From Adlercreutzia hattorii (GTDB taxonomy: Bacteria; Actinomycetota; Coriobacteriia; Coriobacteriales; Eggerthellaceae), in NCBI RefSeq assembly GCF_011405655.1, contig NZ_AP022829.1, positions 496,001-560,000 of the forward strand: DNA of 64,000 nucleotides, read 5' to 3'. This document shows positions 24,186-31,334 of this stretch, one piece after another. How positions within the stretch are numbered: position 1 is the first letter of the stretch; each line of letters starts with the position of its first letter. The notes beneath the pieces were generated by a model that saw nothing but the letters and a program-made list of their open reading frames with translations, was not told the DNA's origin and searched no databases. Made by a program: the position numbers and the translations under genes.

Positions 24186-25613
24186 ATGGCCCGACTGTTT
24201 GGAACTGATGGCGTGCGCGGTATCGCAAATGTGGAGCTGACCTGCGAGATGGCCTATCGTCTCGGCCAGGCCGCCGCCATCTATCTCGGCAAGACTATCG
24301 TTGTGGGTCGCGACACGCGCCGCTCCGGCGACATGCTGGGCGCCGCCCTTTCCGCGGGCATCATGAGTGCCGGTGGTACCGTGCTCGAGGCAGGCATCAT
24401 CCCCACGCCGGGCGTGGCCCTGCTCGTGCGCGAAATGCGCGCGGCGGGCGGCGCGGTCATCTCCGCCTCTCACAATCCGCCGGAGTACAACGGCATCAAG
24501 TTCTTCGACGCCCAGGGTTTCAAGCTGCCCGACGCCGTGGAAGACGAGATCGAGGCCTTCATCGTCAACGGTGGATTGGAAGGCGAGGTCGCTGCCGCCG
24601 AGGAGGCTGCCTGGAGCGCCGCTCAAGCCGCTGCGCCCGATGCTCCCGCCGATGCGACGAGCTATCTGGCTTCCGAAATCAAGATGCCTGCTGGTGCCGA
24701 GGTGGGCGTGGTCATTCCGCTGGAAAACGCTTGCGACATTTACATCGATCATGCAGCCCGTTCCATCGAGGAGCAGGGCATTTCCTTCAAGGGCCTGCGC
24801 ATCGCTTTGGATACGGGTCACGGTGCTTCCTCGCTCACGTCCCCGGAGGCTCTGCGGCGGTTGGGCGCCGAGGTGAGCGTCATCAACGATGATTTCGACG
24901 GCATGGACATCAACGTGCGGTGCGGCTCCACTCATCTCGAGCCCCTGCGCGCGCTTATGGCCGAGACGGGTGCCGATGTGGGTATTGCGCATGATGGCGA
25001 TGCTGACCGCGTCATGCTCATGGCGCCCGATGGCACCGAGATCGACGGCGATATGGTGGAAGCGGTCTGCGCGCTCGATATGCGCGAACGCGGCGTGCTG
25101 GCCGGCGACACGGTTGTGTCCACGGTGATGTGCAACTTCGGTTTCGTGCGCGCCATGAAAGAGATGGGCATCAACGTGGTGCAGACCAAGGTAGGCGACC
25201 GCTACGTTCTGGAGGCCATGCGCGAGCACGGCTACTCCATCGGCGGCGAGCAGTCCGGCCACATGATTCTGCTCGATCACAACTCCACGGGCGACGGCCT
25301 CATGACGGCCTGCCAGTTCTTGGCGGCGGTCATCCGTTCCGGCAAGCCCGTGGCCGAGGCCATCCAGGTCATGGAGAAGATGCCGCAGACCCTGATTAAC
25401 GTGCGTGTGAACGACAAGCATGCTGTGGAGGACAGCGCCGAGGTGGCCGCTGCCGTGGCCTCCGCTGAGGAGGCACTCGGCGAGGACGGCCGCGTGCTTC
25501 TGCGCCCGAGTGGCACCGAGCCGGTGGTGCGCGTGATGGTGGAGGCGGTTGATCCGGCCGCCGCGCAAGCGCACGCCGAGGCCATCGCCGCCGTGGTGGA
25601 AGCCTGCGTGTAA
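24186..25613 (+). CDS. glmM: Phosphoglucosamine mutase
   Basis: 475 residues. Converts glucosamine-6-phosphate to glucosamine-1-phosphate for peptidoglycan precursors. It starts ARLFGTDGVRGIAN. The phosphoserine loop SASHNPPEYNG puts the catalytic serine at 95, metal-loop DGDADR is at about 275, and the phosphate-binding RPSGTEPVVRVM is near the C-terminus. It is some 25-30 residues longer than usual because of an Ala-rich insertion around residues 135-165. The start at 24186 has GAAGGAAAGAAGG upstream; an upstream in-frame ATG is less well supported. A short TTCCG/CGGAA hairpin lies 20 bases after the stop. Confidence 0.96.
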   Translation: MARLFGTDGVRGIANVELTCEMAYRLGQAAAIYLGKTIVVGRDTRRSGDMLGAALSAGIMSAGGTVLEAGIIPTPGVALLVREMRAAGGAVISASHNPPEYNGIKFFDAQGFKLPDAVEDEIEAFIVNGGLEGEVAAAEEAAWSAAQAAAPDAPADATSYLASEIKMPAGAEVGVVIPLENACDIYIDHAARSIEEQGISFKGLRIALDTGHGASSLTSPEALRRLGAEVSVINDDFDGMDINVRCGSTHLEPLRALMAETGADVGIAHDGDADRVMLMAPDGTEIDGDMVEAVCALDMRERGVLAGDTVVSTVMCNFGFVRAMKEMGINVVQTKVGDRYVLEAMREHGYSIGGEQSGHMILLDHNSTGDGLMTACQFLAAVIRSGKPVAEAIQVMEKMPQTLINVRVNDKHAVEDSAEVAAAVASAEEALGEDGRVLLRPSGTEPVVRVMVEAVDPAAAQAHAEAIAAVVEACV

Positions 25614-25658
25614 GGCGAAGGCGACCGACAGGTTCCGTTTTTCGGAAACAATGCAGTA

Positions 25659-25782
25659 AATGCCAGTTCGACCCCGAAATGGTAAGAGCTTCGGCGCTGT
25701 TTCTTACCAAAGCAGGGCTAAACTGGCATTTTCACCCCTCAGCCGCCTCCCCTTCTTGCCAAAGCGGGATCGAACTGGCATT
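25659..25782. repeat. Three-arm inverted-repeat element, copy 1
   Basis: Three copies of a 28-base motif: the reverse orientation at 25659-25686 (AATGCCAGTTCGACCCC...) and forward copies at 25703-25730 and 25755-25782 (CTTRCCAAAGCRGG then an ACTGGCATT end). The left arm can pair with either right arm. The same layout recurs at 58814-58937. The rest of the 25614-26020 gap is AT-rich and holds a possible short frame (25802-25957) and a GCTCGCT/AGCGAGC hairpin near 25830-25862. Confidence 0.8.
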
Positions 25783-25801
25783 TTCTTGGGAGATTTCGAA
25801 A

Positions 25802-25957
25802 ATGACTTTGCTCGTCGGAATCGTAAGGCTCGCTCGATTGTGTTCTTCTATAAGCGAGCAGCTCATTGATTTCGCTTTGGCAACAGAACATGACATCGCT
25901 GTTAACCTGGGGTTATTTACAAGGAGTCACCGTTACACTGTCGTTATTTCTTGGTAG
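25802..25957 (+). CDS. Possible 51-residue small ORF upstream of the PqqD-like gene
   Basis: Begins MTLLVGIVRLARLCSS and ends YTVVISW. A GGGAG site lies nine bases before the ATG. It ends 63 bases before the PqqD-like gene. No homology is recognised and codon use is less GC-biased than in neighbouring genes, so it may be chance coding in an AT-rich stretch. It is listed because a PqqD-like RiPP recognition element follows. Confidence 0.25.
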   Translation: MTLLVGIVRLARLCSSISEQLIDFALATEHDIAVNLGLFTRSHRYTVVISW

Positions 25958-26020
25958 TGATCGGCGCAAGAGCTTTCTGTCCTCGGTCCTGCTTTATCTG
26001 CTGCCGAAAGGACGGGCGAC

Positions 26021-26278
26021 ATGAAAACGCGAACCCTTGCTCCCGGGGCCTATCTGGCAAGAAGCGGCCAGGGCGTTTCCCTGTACGATGCCGAGGGCAA
26101 GTGCTTCGCCATGAACAAGATGGGAGGCTCCATTCTCGCGCTGGCTCTCACGGGGCTTTCCGCCGAGGGCATCGCCGATGCGTTGCGCCATTATTTCAAC
26201 GGCACTCCCGCTCAGTCCCGCGATGAGGTGGCCGCCTGGCTCGACGAAATGGAAGCGAGCGGTTTCCTGCATTCCTAG
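26021..26278 (+). CDS. PqqD-like (RiPP recognition element) small protein
   Basis: 85 residues. The layout fits the PqqD winged-helix fold: an N-terminal beta hairpin (ARSGQGVSLYDAEGKCFAMN), then MGGSILALALTGLSAEGIADAL and a final helix pair with DEVAAWLDEMEASGFL. In RiPP pathways such domains bind the leader of a precursor peptide and present it to a modifying enzyme. No radical SAM, YcaO or cyclase gene is in the window, so it is an orphan. CCGAAAGGAC lies upstream of the start. An NSS transporter follows after 133 bases and appears to have its own promoter. The fold call is moderately sure; the function is open. Confidence 0.7.
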   Translation: MKTRTLAPGAYLARSGQGVSLYDAEGKCFAMNKMGGSILALALTGLSAEGIADALRHYFNGTPAQSRDEVAAWLDEMEASGFLHS

Positions 26279-26354
26279 CATCCCGCTGGCGTTGCTGCCC
26301 CTTGTTGAACGCGCCGGAAAAGTGTGCAGGATTCTCCCTCTGGCCAGAACTTGC

Positions 26355-26382
26355 TTGTTCGTTTCGTGCCTTTCGCTATGAT
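26355..26382 (+). promoter_or_regulatory. Candidate promoter for the NSS transporter
   Basis: TTGTTC (26355-26360), 16-base spacer, TATGAT (26377-26382), ending 29 bases before the GTG start of the transporter gene. Confidence 0.5.
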
Positions 26383-26411
26383 GGAAGTCACAGAAATTCA
26401 AGGAGGATGCT

Positions 26412-27839
26412 GTGGCGACAAGAGACGACAACATCATTGCGGAGGAGGCGCGGGCCATCGAGGTCGGAGAGGAGACGGCCGTCGGTGCGCCGAACCCATC
26501 GGGCGGTTCGGGTCGCGGGCGTCGCGACACCTGGGCCACCCACACCGGGTTCATCCTCGCCTGCGTGGGCAGTGCGGTGGGCATGGCCAATATCTGGTTG
26601 TTCCCCTACCGTGTGGCCCAGCTGGGCGGCGCGGCCTTCCTCATTCCGTACCTCATCTTCGTGGCCCTGCTCGGCTTCACTGGCGTGATCGGGGAGATGG
26701 CCTTCGGCCGCGCCATGGGCACCGGCCCCATGGGCGCTTTCGGGCGCGCCATGGAGATGCGCGGCGTGCGGCATGGCGAGCGCATCGGCAAGATCATCGG
26801 GCTAATTCCCACGCTGGGGTCGCTCGCCTTGGCCATCGGGTATGCCGTGGTGCTGGGCTGGGCTTGCCATTACCTGTTCTCGGCGATGACCGGCGAGCTT
26901 ATGGCCCAAACCGATACGGGCGCCTTCTTCGGAGCCATGGCGTCGGACTTCGGTAACGTGGGTTTCCACTTGCTGGGGCTGGCCATCACCTTCGGCATCA
27001 TGATCCTCGGCGTGTCCCGGGGCATCGAGAAGGCGAACAAGGTGCTCATGCCCACCTTCTTCGTGCTGTTCGTCATCATCGCCATCCGCGTGGCCACGCT
27101 GCCGGGGGCGGAAGCGGGCTATCTGTACCTGCTCGTGCCCCGCTGGGAGGCGCTGCTGAATCCCACTACCTGGGTGTACGCGCTCGGCCAGGCATTCTTC
27201 AGCCTGTCGTTGGCCGGCTGCGGCACGCTGGTGTACGGCAGCTACCTGAAGCGAGACGTGGACGTGGTGGACGCGGCGAAGAACGTCGCCATCTTCGACA
27301 CCATCGCGGGGCTCGTGTCCGCGTGCGTGGTGGTGCCGGCGGTGTTCGCCTTCGGGTTGGACGTGTCCTCTGGGCCGCCGCTTCTGTTCATCACGCTGGC
27401 CCAGGTGTTTCAGGAGATGCCTTTCGGCGGCGTTTTCGCGGTCATCCTGTTCGTGGCCGTGGTGTTCGCCGCCATCACGAGCCTCATGAATTTGTTCGAG
27501 GCACCGGTGGAGGCGCTTCAGAAACAGCTGGGACTGTCGCGGTTGGCGTCGGTGGGCATTATCGCCGTGGCTGCCGTGGCCGTGGGCCTGTTTATCGAAG
27601 GCGGCAGCTCGGTGAGCGACTGGATGGACGTCATCTCCATCTACGTCATCCCTGTGGGCGCGTTCCTGGCGGCCATCATGTTCTTCTGGGTGTGCCCGGC
27701 GGGCTTCGCGAAGAGCCAGGCGGAGCTGGGGCGCAAGAAGCCTTTGGGAGCGTGGTTCAACGTGTTCACCCGCTACGTGTTCGTGGGCATCACCGCGCTG
27801 GTCATCGTGCTCGGCATCTTCTACGGCGGCATCGGGTAG
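26412..27839 (+). CDS. Neurotransmitter:sodium symporter (NSS/SNF) family transporter
   Basis: 475 residues, about 11-12 membrane segments. The family signature is clear in the first segments: FILACVGSAVGMANIWLFPY (the unwound TM1 substrate and sodium site), then GGAAFLIPYLIFVALLG. Bacterial members such as LeuT and MhsT take up amino acids with sodium; the substrate here is unknown. GTG start at 26412, five bases after AAGGAGG; an overlapping ATG at 26407 is out of frame. The N-terminal tail of about 35 hydrophilic residues is longer than in LeuT. It appears monocistronic. Confidence 0.93.
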   Translation: MATRDDNIIAEEARAIEVGEETAVGAPNPSGGSGRGRRDTWATHTGFILACVGSAVGMANIWLFPYRVAQLGGAAFLIPYLIFVALLGFTGVIGEMAFGRAMGTGPMGAFGRAMEMRGVRHGERIGKIIGLIPTLGSLALAIGYAVVLGWACHYLFSAMTGELMAQTDTGAFFGAMASDFGNVGFHLLGLAITFGIMILGVSRGIEKANKVLMPTFFVLFVIIAIRVATLPGAEAGYLYLLVPRWEALLNPTTWVYALGQAFFSLSLAGCGTLVYGSYLKRDVDVVDAAKNVAIFDTIAGLVSACVVVPAVFAFGLDVSSGPPLLFITLAQVFQEMPFGGVFAVILFVAVVFAAITSLMNLFEAPVEALQKQLGLSRLASVGIIAVAAVAVGLFIEGGSSVSDWMDVISIYVIPVGAFLAAIMFFWVCPAGFAKSQAELGRKKPLGAWFNVFTRYVFVGITALVIVLGIFYGGIG

Positions 27840-27969
27840 AAGATGCGACTCTAGTGCGACTCCGTTGCGGTTGGCGCGAGGAATAGAACGGGACTTTCCC
27901 GCGTCATTGCTACGGTCGTGCTCTGGCAGAATGTCCCTCCATCGACTTGTCGCTGATCGAAGGGGGTTC

Positions 27970-28821
27970 ATGATGACAAAGAGAAAACTGGGGTTCCAGG
28001 ACCGCTGGATGTTTAATCGAGTACTATGCGAGAAGGATGTTTGCCGCAAGATTCTGCGCGCCGCGCTTGGGATAGAGGCGGGCGAGATATCCTACTTGAA
28101 CGCCGAGCAGTGCTTCGAGCCGCTGACGTCAGGGCGGGGCGTGCGCCTGGATGTGTTCGCCAGAGGGGACGGGCGGGTCTATGACATCGAGATGCAAGTC
28201 GCAAAGGAACGCGACCTAGGGCGTCGCATGCGCTACTACCAGGCCGCCATGGACGTGGGCGAGCTGGGCGCGGGGGCGGACTTCGGTGATCTGCCTGAGA
28301 GCTACGTGATGTTCGTCTGCACCTTCGACGCCTATGGCAAAGGCTCCCCATTGTACGTGATTGAGCGGCAGTGCATTGATTATCGAGATCTTGATGTAGG
28401 GGACGGCTCTCCCTGGGTGGTGCTCAATGCCACAGCGTGGGAGACAGCTGCTGATCCCGGCTTGCGGGATGTGCTACGATACCTCCAGACTGGAGAGGCC
28501 TTGGGGCCGTTGTCGGAAGAGATCGACGCTCTGGTCGATGCGTTCAACGAAGATCGAGAGTGGGTGAATCGCGTGCTGACCTATGAGCAGGAGACCGAGA
28601 TGCGCTGTCGCCGGGCCAGGGAAGAGGCTCTGGAGCAGGGCATCGAGCAGGGCATCGAGCAGGGTATCGAGCAGGGTATCGAGCAGGGTATCGAGCAGGG
28701 CATGGATCGCTTAGGAGCTCTCGTCGGTCGTCTTATTGACGCGGGCCGCCTCGACGACGCAAAGCGCGTCTCCGAGGACGCTGCCTACCGCGAAGCGCTG
28801 CTCGTGGAGTTCGGTCTCTGA
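27970..28821 (+). CDS. Rpn/YhgA-type PD-(D/E)XK nuclease family protein
   Basis: 283 residues. It matches the Rpn family (annotated as PD-(D/E)XK transposase or recombination-promoting nuclease): KLGFQDRWMFNRVLCEK, FEPLTSGRGVRLDVFARGD and YDIEMQVAKE, where D..ExQ forms the nuclease core. The C-terminal part carries six 12-base repeats encoding EQGI five times and EQGM, a variable-length linker common in this family, then a helical tail. The start is ATG 27970 or 27973 after AAGGGGG; an open frame extends upstream without a ribosome site. No transposon ends were found. Confidence 0.85.
   Translation: MMTKRKLGFQDRWMFNRVLCEKDVCRKILRAALGIEAGEISYLNAEQCFEPLTSGRGVRLDVFARGDGRVYDIEMQVAKERDLGRRMRYYQAAMDVGELGAGADFGDLPESYVMFVCTFDAYGKGSPLYVIERQCIDYRDLDVGDGSPWVVLNATAWETAADPGLRDVLRYLQTGEALGPLSEEIDALVDAFNEDREWVNRVLTYEQETEMRCRRAREEALEQGIEQGIEQGIEQGIEQGIEQGMDRLGALVGRLIDAGRLDDAKRVSEDAAYREALLVEFGL
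28633..28704 (+). repeat. Six 12-base tandem repeats in the Rpn gene
   Basis: GAGCAGGGYATC repeated six times, the last unit ending ATG, encodes EQGI x5 and EQGM. The repeat length is a multiple of three, so copy-number change would not break the frame. Confidence 0.95.
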
Positions 28822-28868
28822 AAATGCCAAACTGGATATAGCCGCTGCCATCGTGCTATCATGGAGCC

Positions 28869-29048
28869 AGCTTAAAGCACATAGCCTGCCGCCGGGTAGG
28901 CACGAAGCGCTCGCAGCGCGGACATCGTTAGGCCTTTGAAGATGTTCGCCCCGCGGGCGCTTTTTCGTTGGAGAAGGTCGTCGCGTTTGTGCTGGCACGC
29001 GAAGCTGAGGGCTTTGCGGGCGCGACGGCCGTCGAGAAAGGAAGACCT
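28869..29048 (+). ncRNA. Candidate structured leader with attenuator ahead of B3/B4-gdx
   Basis: Downstream of a TATCAT box (28857-28862) come a stem GCCTGCC/GGTAGGC, a stem GCGCT/AGCGC, a stem ACATC/GATGT, and a terminator-like CGCCC-CGC-GGGCG followed by TTTTT (28947-28965). The coding region begins 84 bases after that. Three stems before an intrinsic terminator in a leader suggest attenuation. I could not match it to guanidine-I, -II or -III riboswitches or a T-box by eye. Confidence 0.4.
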
Positions 29049-29774
29049 ATGAAGCAGTTCGTGACGGAAGAGTCGTTTTGGGAGCTGTTCCCCGAGGCTC
29101 AGATCGGCATCGTCGTGGCTCACAACATGAAGCCGACTGAAGAGGTGGCGCCCGAAGACGCCGCCGCCATCGCGCGCGCTCTGGCCGAGGCCAACGGAAA
29201 GGCCGATCAGCACCTGGAGAGCAACACCATCTCGCAGAACGAGGTGGTGGCCGTATGGCGCGACGCCTACCAGAAGTTCAAGACGAAGAAGGGAGTGCGC
29301 TGTTCCATCGAGAACCTGCTGAAGCGCGTGCTGAAGGGCAATCCCGTGGGCTCCATCACGCCGTCGGTGGACATCTACAACACGGTGTCGCTTACGCACG
29401 CGCTGCCCGTGGGCGGTGAGGACATCGATGCCATGGCCGGTGACATTCGCCTCGGCATTACCGAGGGCGGCGATGCGTTCCGTCCGCTCGGCGAGGAGGA
29501 GGACGCGCCCACGTTGGAAGGCGAGCTGTGCTATCGCGACGATGCCGGTGCCATCTGCCGCTGCTGGAACTGGCGCGACGGCGAGCGCACGGCCCTGACC
29601 GACGATTCGAAGAAGGCCTTCCTCATCATCGAGTCCGTGGATCCGGCCCGCGCCGACGATCTGGCGGCTGCCACCGACCAGCTGGCCGCCATGGTGCAGC
29701 AGTACCTGGGTGCCGACATCTTCGCCAAGCAGATCGTCACCCGCGACAATCCGACCATGGTGATCGACGAATAA
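29049..29774 (+). CDS. B3/B4 tRNA-binding domain protein
   Basis: 241 residues. The B3/B4 fold is known from the editing region of phenylalanyl-tRNA synthetase beta and from stand-alone proteins. Visible family features: VDIYNTVSLTHALPVGGEDID, then GDIRLGITEGGDAFRPLG. In stand-alone members the role is poorly defined; tRNA quality control is one idea. The start at 29049 has AAAGGAAG upstream; an in-frame ATG at 28968 lies directly after the leader terminator and lacks a good site. The stop overlaps the start of the SMR gene by one base, so they are co-translated. Confidence 0.85.
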   Translation: MKQFVTEESFWELFPEAQIGIVVAHNMKPTEEVAPEDAAAIARALAEANGKADQHLESNTISQNEVVAVWRDAYQKFKTKKGVRCSIENLLKRVLKGNPVGSITPSVDIYNTVSLTHALPVGGEDIDAMAGDIRLGITEGGDAFRPLGEEEDAPTLEGELCYRDDAGAICRCWNWRDGERTALTDDSKKAFLIIESVDPARADDLAAATDQLAAMVQQYLGADIFAKQIVTRDNPTMVIDE

Positions 29775-30100
29775 TGAGTTGGCTTGTGCTTGTGGCCTCG
29801 GGCTGCATGGAATCGGTGTGGGCCATAGCCCTCGGCAAGTCCGAGGGCTTCACCCATGTCGGCCCCACCATTGTGTTCGTCGTGGCCCTGGTGCTTTCCA
29901 TGCTGGGGCTTTCCTTCGCTGTGAAGACGCTGCCGACGGGGACGGCCTACGCCGTGTGGGTGGGCATCGGCGCGGCCCTCACGGTCATCTACGGTATGGC
30001 CACAGGGTCGGAGCCCGCAAACCTCGCCCGCATCCTGCTCATCGCCGGCCTCGTCGGTTGCGTCATCGGCCTCAAGCTCGTCGACGGCGCAGCTGATTGA
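29774..30100 (+). CDS. Gdx/SugE-type small multidrug resistance family exporter
   Basis: 108 residues with four membrane helices. Gly10, Glu13 and Trp16 in SGCMESVWAIALGKSEGF match the Gdx (guanidinium exporter, formerly SugE) signature. TGTAYAVWVGIGA is the conserved third-helix segment. Gdx proteins exchange guanidinium for protons as antiparallel dimers. Only one SMR gene is present, as expected for a homodimer. It is translationally coupled to the B3/B4 gene (ATG shares an A with its stop). The guanidinium role is inferred from residues. Confidence 0.87.
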   Translation: MSWLVLVASGCMESVWAIALGKSEGFTHVGPTIVFVVALVLSMLGLSFAVKTLPTGTAYAVWVGIGAALTVIYGMATGSEPANLARILLIAGLVGCVIGLKLVDGAAD

Positions 30101-30103
30101 TCT

Positions 30104-30200
30104 TTACACCCCCTGCATCAGATCCTCCACGGAGCAGCCGAGGACGCGGGCCAGGGCGATCGCCACGGTGACCCCGTTCTGACTATCGGTAGAACGATAG
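30104..30200 (-). pseudogene. Remnant of an XRE-type helix-turn-helix gene (3' end)
   Basis: The minus strand reads SQNGVTVAIALARVLGCSVE then DLMQGV and a stop, the typical end of an HTH_3 domain. A stop codon lies just upstream in frame and no start or first half of the domain is present. It overlaps one arm of the 17-base inverted repeat at 30172-30211. Confidence 0.6.
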
Positions 30201-30211
30201 TCAGAACGGGG
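30172..30211. repeat. Perfect 17-base inverted repeat
   Basis: CCCCGTTCTGACTATCG, a six-base loop GTAGAA, then the exact complement. It sits between the HTH remnant and the toxin-antitoxin promoter and has no T tract. It could mark a recombination end or an insulating hairpin. Confidence 0.85.
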
Positions 30212-30226
30212 ATTGCACTAGGCCGC

Positions 30227-30266
30227 TTGTATATGCATGTAAAAGTAGGTATAATGCATGCAATGA
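30227..30266 (+). promoter_or_regulatory. Promoter and operator of the toxin-antitoxin pair
   Basis: TTGTAT (30227-30232), 17-base spacer, TATAAT (30250-30255). ATGCAT palindromes occur in the spacer and directly after the -10 box (TATGCATG and AATGCATGCA), suitable sites for an autoregulating ribbon-helix-helix antitoxin. Confidence 0.7.
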
Positions 30267-30290
30267 TTGCTCCGGAAGAGAGGACAAGAG

Positions 30291-30755
30291 ATGCCTGCGC
30301 TTCAGGTAAGGGATTTTCCGGCGACGCTTTACGATGAGCTGAAGGAATACGCGGCGCGCAACCATCGCTCTATTGCCCAGCAGACGATCATCGCCGTGGA
30401 GGAGATGCTGGCCGAGGCATCGGCGCTGCGGCAGGAGTCCTTCCCGTTCGATGCAGATCGTCTGTCACGCCCCGCGCCGCGCAATGGTGATATTCAGCTC
30501 GCTTCAGCGGGGGTCGCAAAGGGAAGCTTCTGGCAGGAAAGAGGGGCAATCGAGGAGTCCCGAGCGCAGAGGCGTCAGCAGATTTTCGCCAATTTCGATG
30601 AACTGAACTGGAAGTGCAAGACGCTGACGACTGATGAGATCGTTGCATTGGTAAGAGAGGGAAGGGAAGAGCGCACCGATCGCATTATGGCATCCCTTGA
30701 TCCTTTTGCCGACATCGAAGACGAGGGGGGTGTCAATGATCGTTCTGGATGCTAA
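30291..30755 (+). CDS. Ribbon-helix-helix-type antitoxin
   Basis: 154 residues. The N-terminus MPALQVRDFPATLYDELKEY then NHRSIAQQTIIAVEEML is the FitA/VapB-like ribbon-helix-helix: a beta strand for DNA contact and two helices. The longer C-terminal half, ending near LDPFADIED, would wrap the toxin. The start at 30291 follows AGAGAGG; the ORF could extend to 30267 but that overlaps promoter sequence. It overlaps the toxin gene by 20 bases. Confidence 0.8.
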   Translation: MPALQVRDFPATLYDELKEYAARNHRSIAQQTIIAVEEMLAEASALRQESFPFDADRLSRPAPRNGDIQLASAGVAKGSFWQERGAIEESRAQRRQQIFANFDELNWKCKTLTTDEIVALVREGREERTDRIMASLDPFADIEDEGGVNDRSGC

Positions 30756-31143
30756 TGCCGCCGTGGCGATGGCCCAAGGCGGAGAAGCGGGGCAGGCGCT
30801 CAGAATGCTTGTGGGCAATGGGGAGGCGATCATCGCTCCGCGATGCTTCGTAACCGAAATGGGCAATGTGGCTTGGAAGTACATACGGATAGGGGGTCTT
30901 TCCGAGGAGGAAGGCATCGAGCTCTTCCAGAATGCGCTTGATTTGATAGACGGTTATGCGGATGACGAATCGCTTCTGCTGGAGGCGCTTCATGAGGCTG
31001 CGCGGAACAACCACCCTGTTTACGATATGCTTTATCTCGTCCTCGCTCGGCGCAATGCTGCTACGCTCTTCACGTTTGACAAGAAGCTGAGAGCCATCTG
31101 CGAGGCCAATGGGGTGAACTGTCTCGGGGCGGCGAGCTTGTAG
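30736..31143 (+). CDS. PIN-domain (VapC-like) toxin
   Basis: 135 residues. PIN-domain ribonucleases use a cluster of acidic residues with Mg. Here Asp5 in MIVLDANAAV, the Glu in CFVTEMGN, Asp in HPVYDMLYLVLARR and Asp in TLFTFDKKL fit those four positions. VapC toxins cleave tRNA or rRNA and are held inactive by the partner antitoxin. GAGGGGGG lies just before the ATG at 30736, which is inside the antitoxin gene, so translation is coupled. Confidence 0.88.
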   Translation: MIVLDANAAVAMAQGGEAGQALRMLVGNGEAIIAPRCFVTEMGNVAWKYIRIGGLSEEEGIELFQNALDLIDGYADDESLLLEALHEAARNNHPVYDMLYLVLARRNAATLFTFDKKLRAICEANGVNCLGAASL

Positions 31144-31207
31144 GGTGGGCGTTTTGGCGAGGATCTTAGGAGCGGCCTGACGCATCGGACTGCTTTTTCC
31201 AGGGCCG

Positions 31208-31237
31208 TTGACATCCCGTTGCCAAATTTCGGCTAAT
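31208..31237 (+). promoter_or_regulatory. Candidate promoter for ppk1
   Basis: TTGACA (31208-31213), 18-base spacer, GCTAAT (31232-31237), about 100 bases before the ppk1 start. The -35 box is perfect; the -10 box is weak. Confidence 0.4.
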
Positions 31238-31334
31238 CGTCCAAAGAATGGTAAAATACATAGGTCGCGCGCGTTCCGGTGCGCGGCTTGATTTTTTCGG
31301 CCAGCGACTATACAAGAGGGAGAAGGCTAGGCCC

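Noticed and set aside
28633-28704. CRISPR-like short repeats
   Set aside because: The 12-base units are contiguous and coding (EQGI), with no spacers.
27970-28821. Transposase of an insertion sequence
   Set aside because: Rpn-type proteins are often labelled transposases, but no terminal inverted repeats or target duplication surround this gene.
28869-29048. Guanidine riboswitch or T-box
   Set aside because: The consensus blocks of guanidine-I, -II, -III and the T-box could not be found by eye; listed only as an unassigned structured leader.
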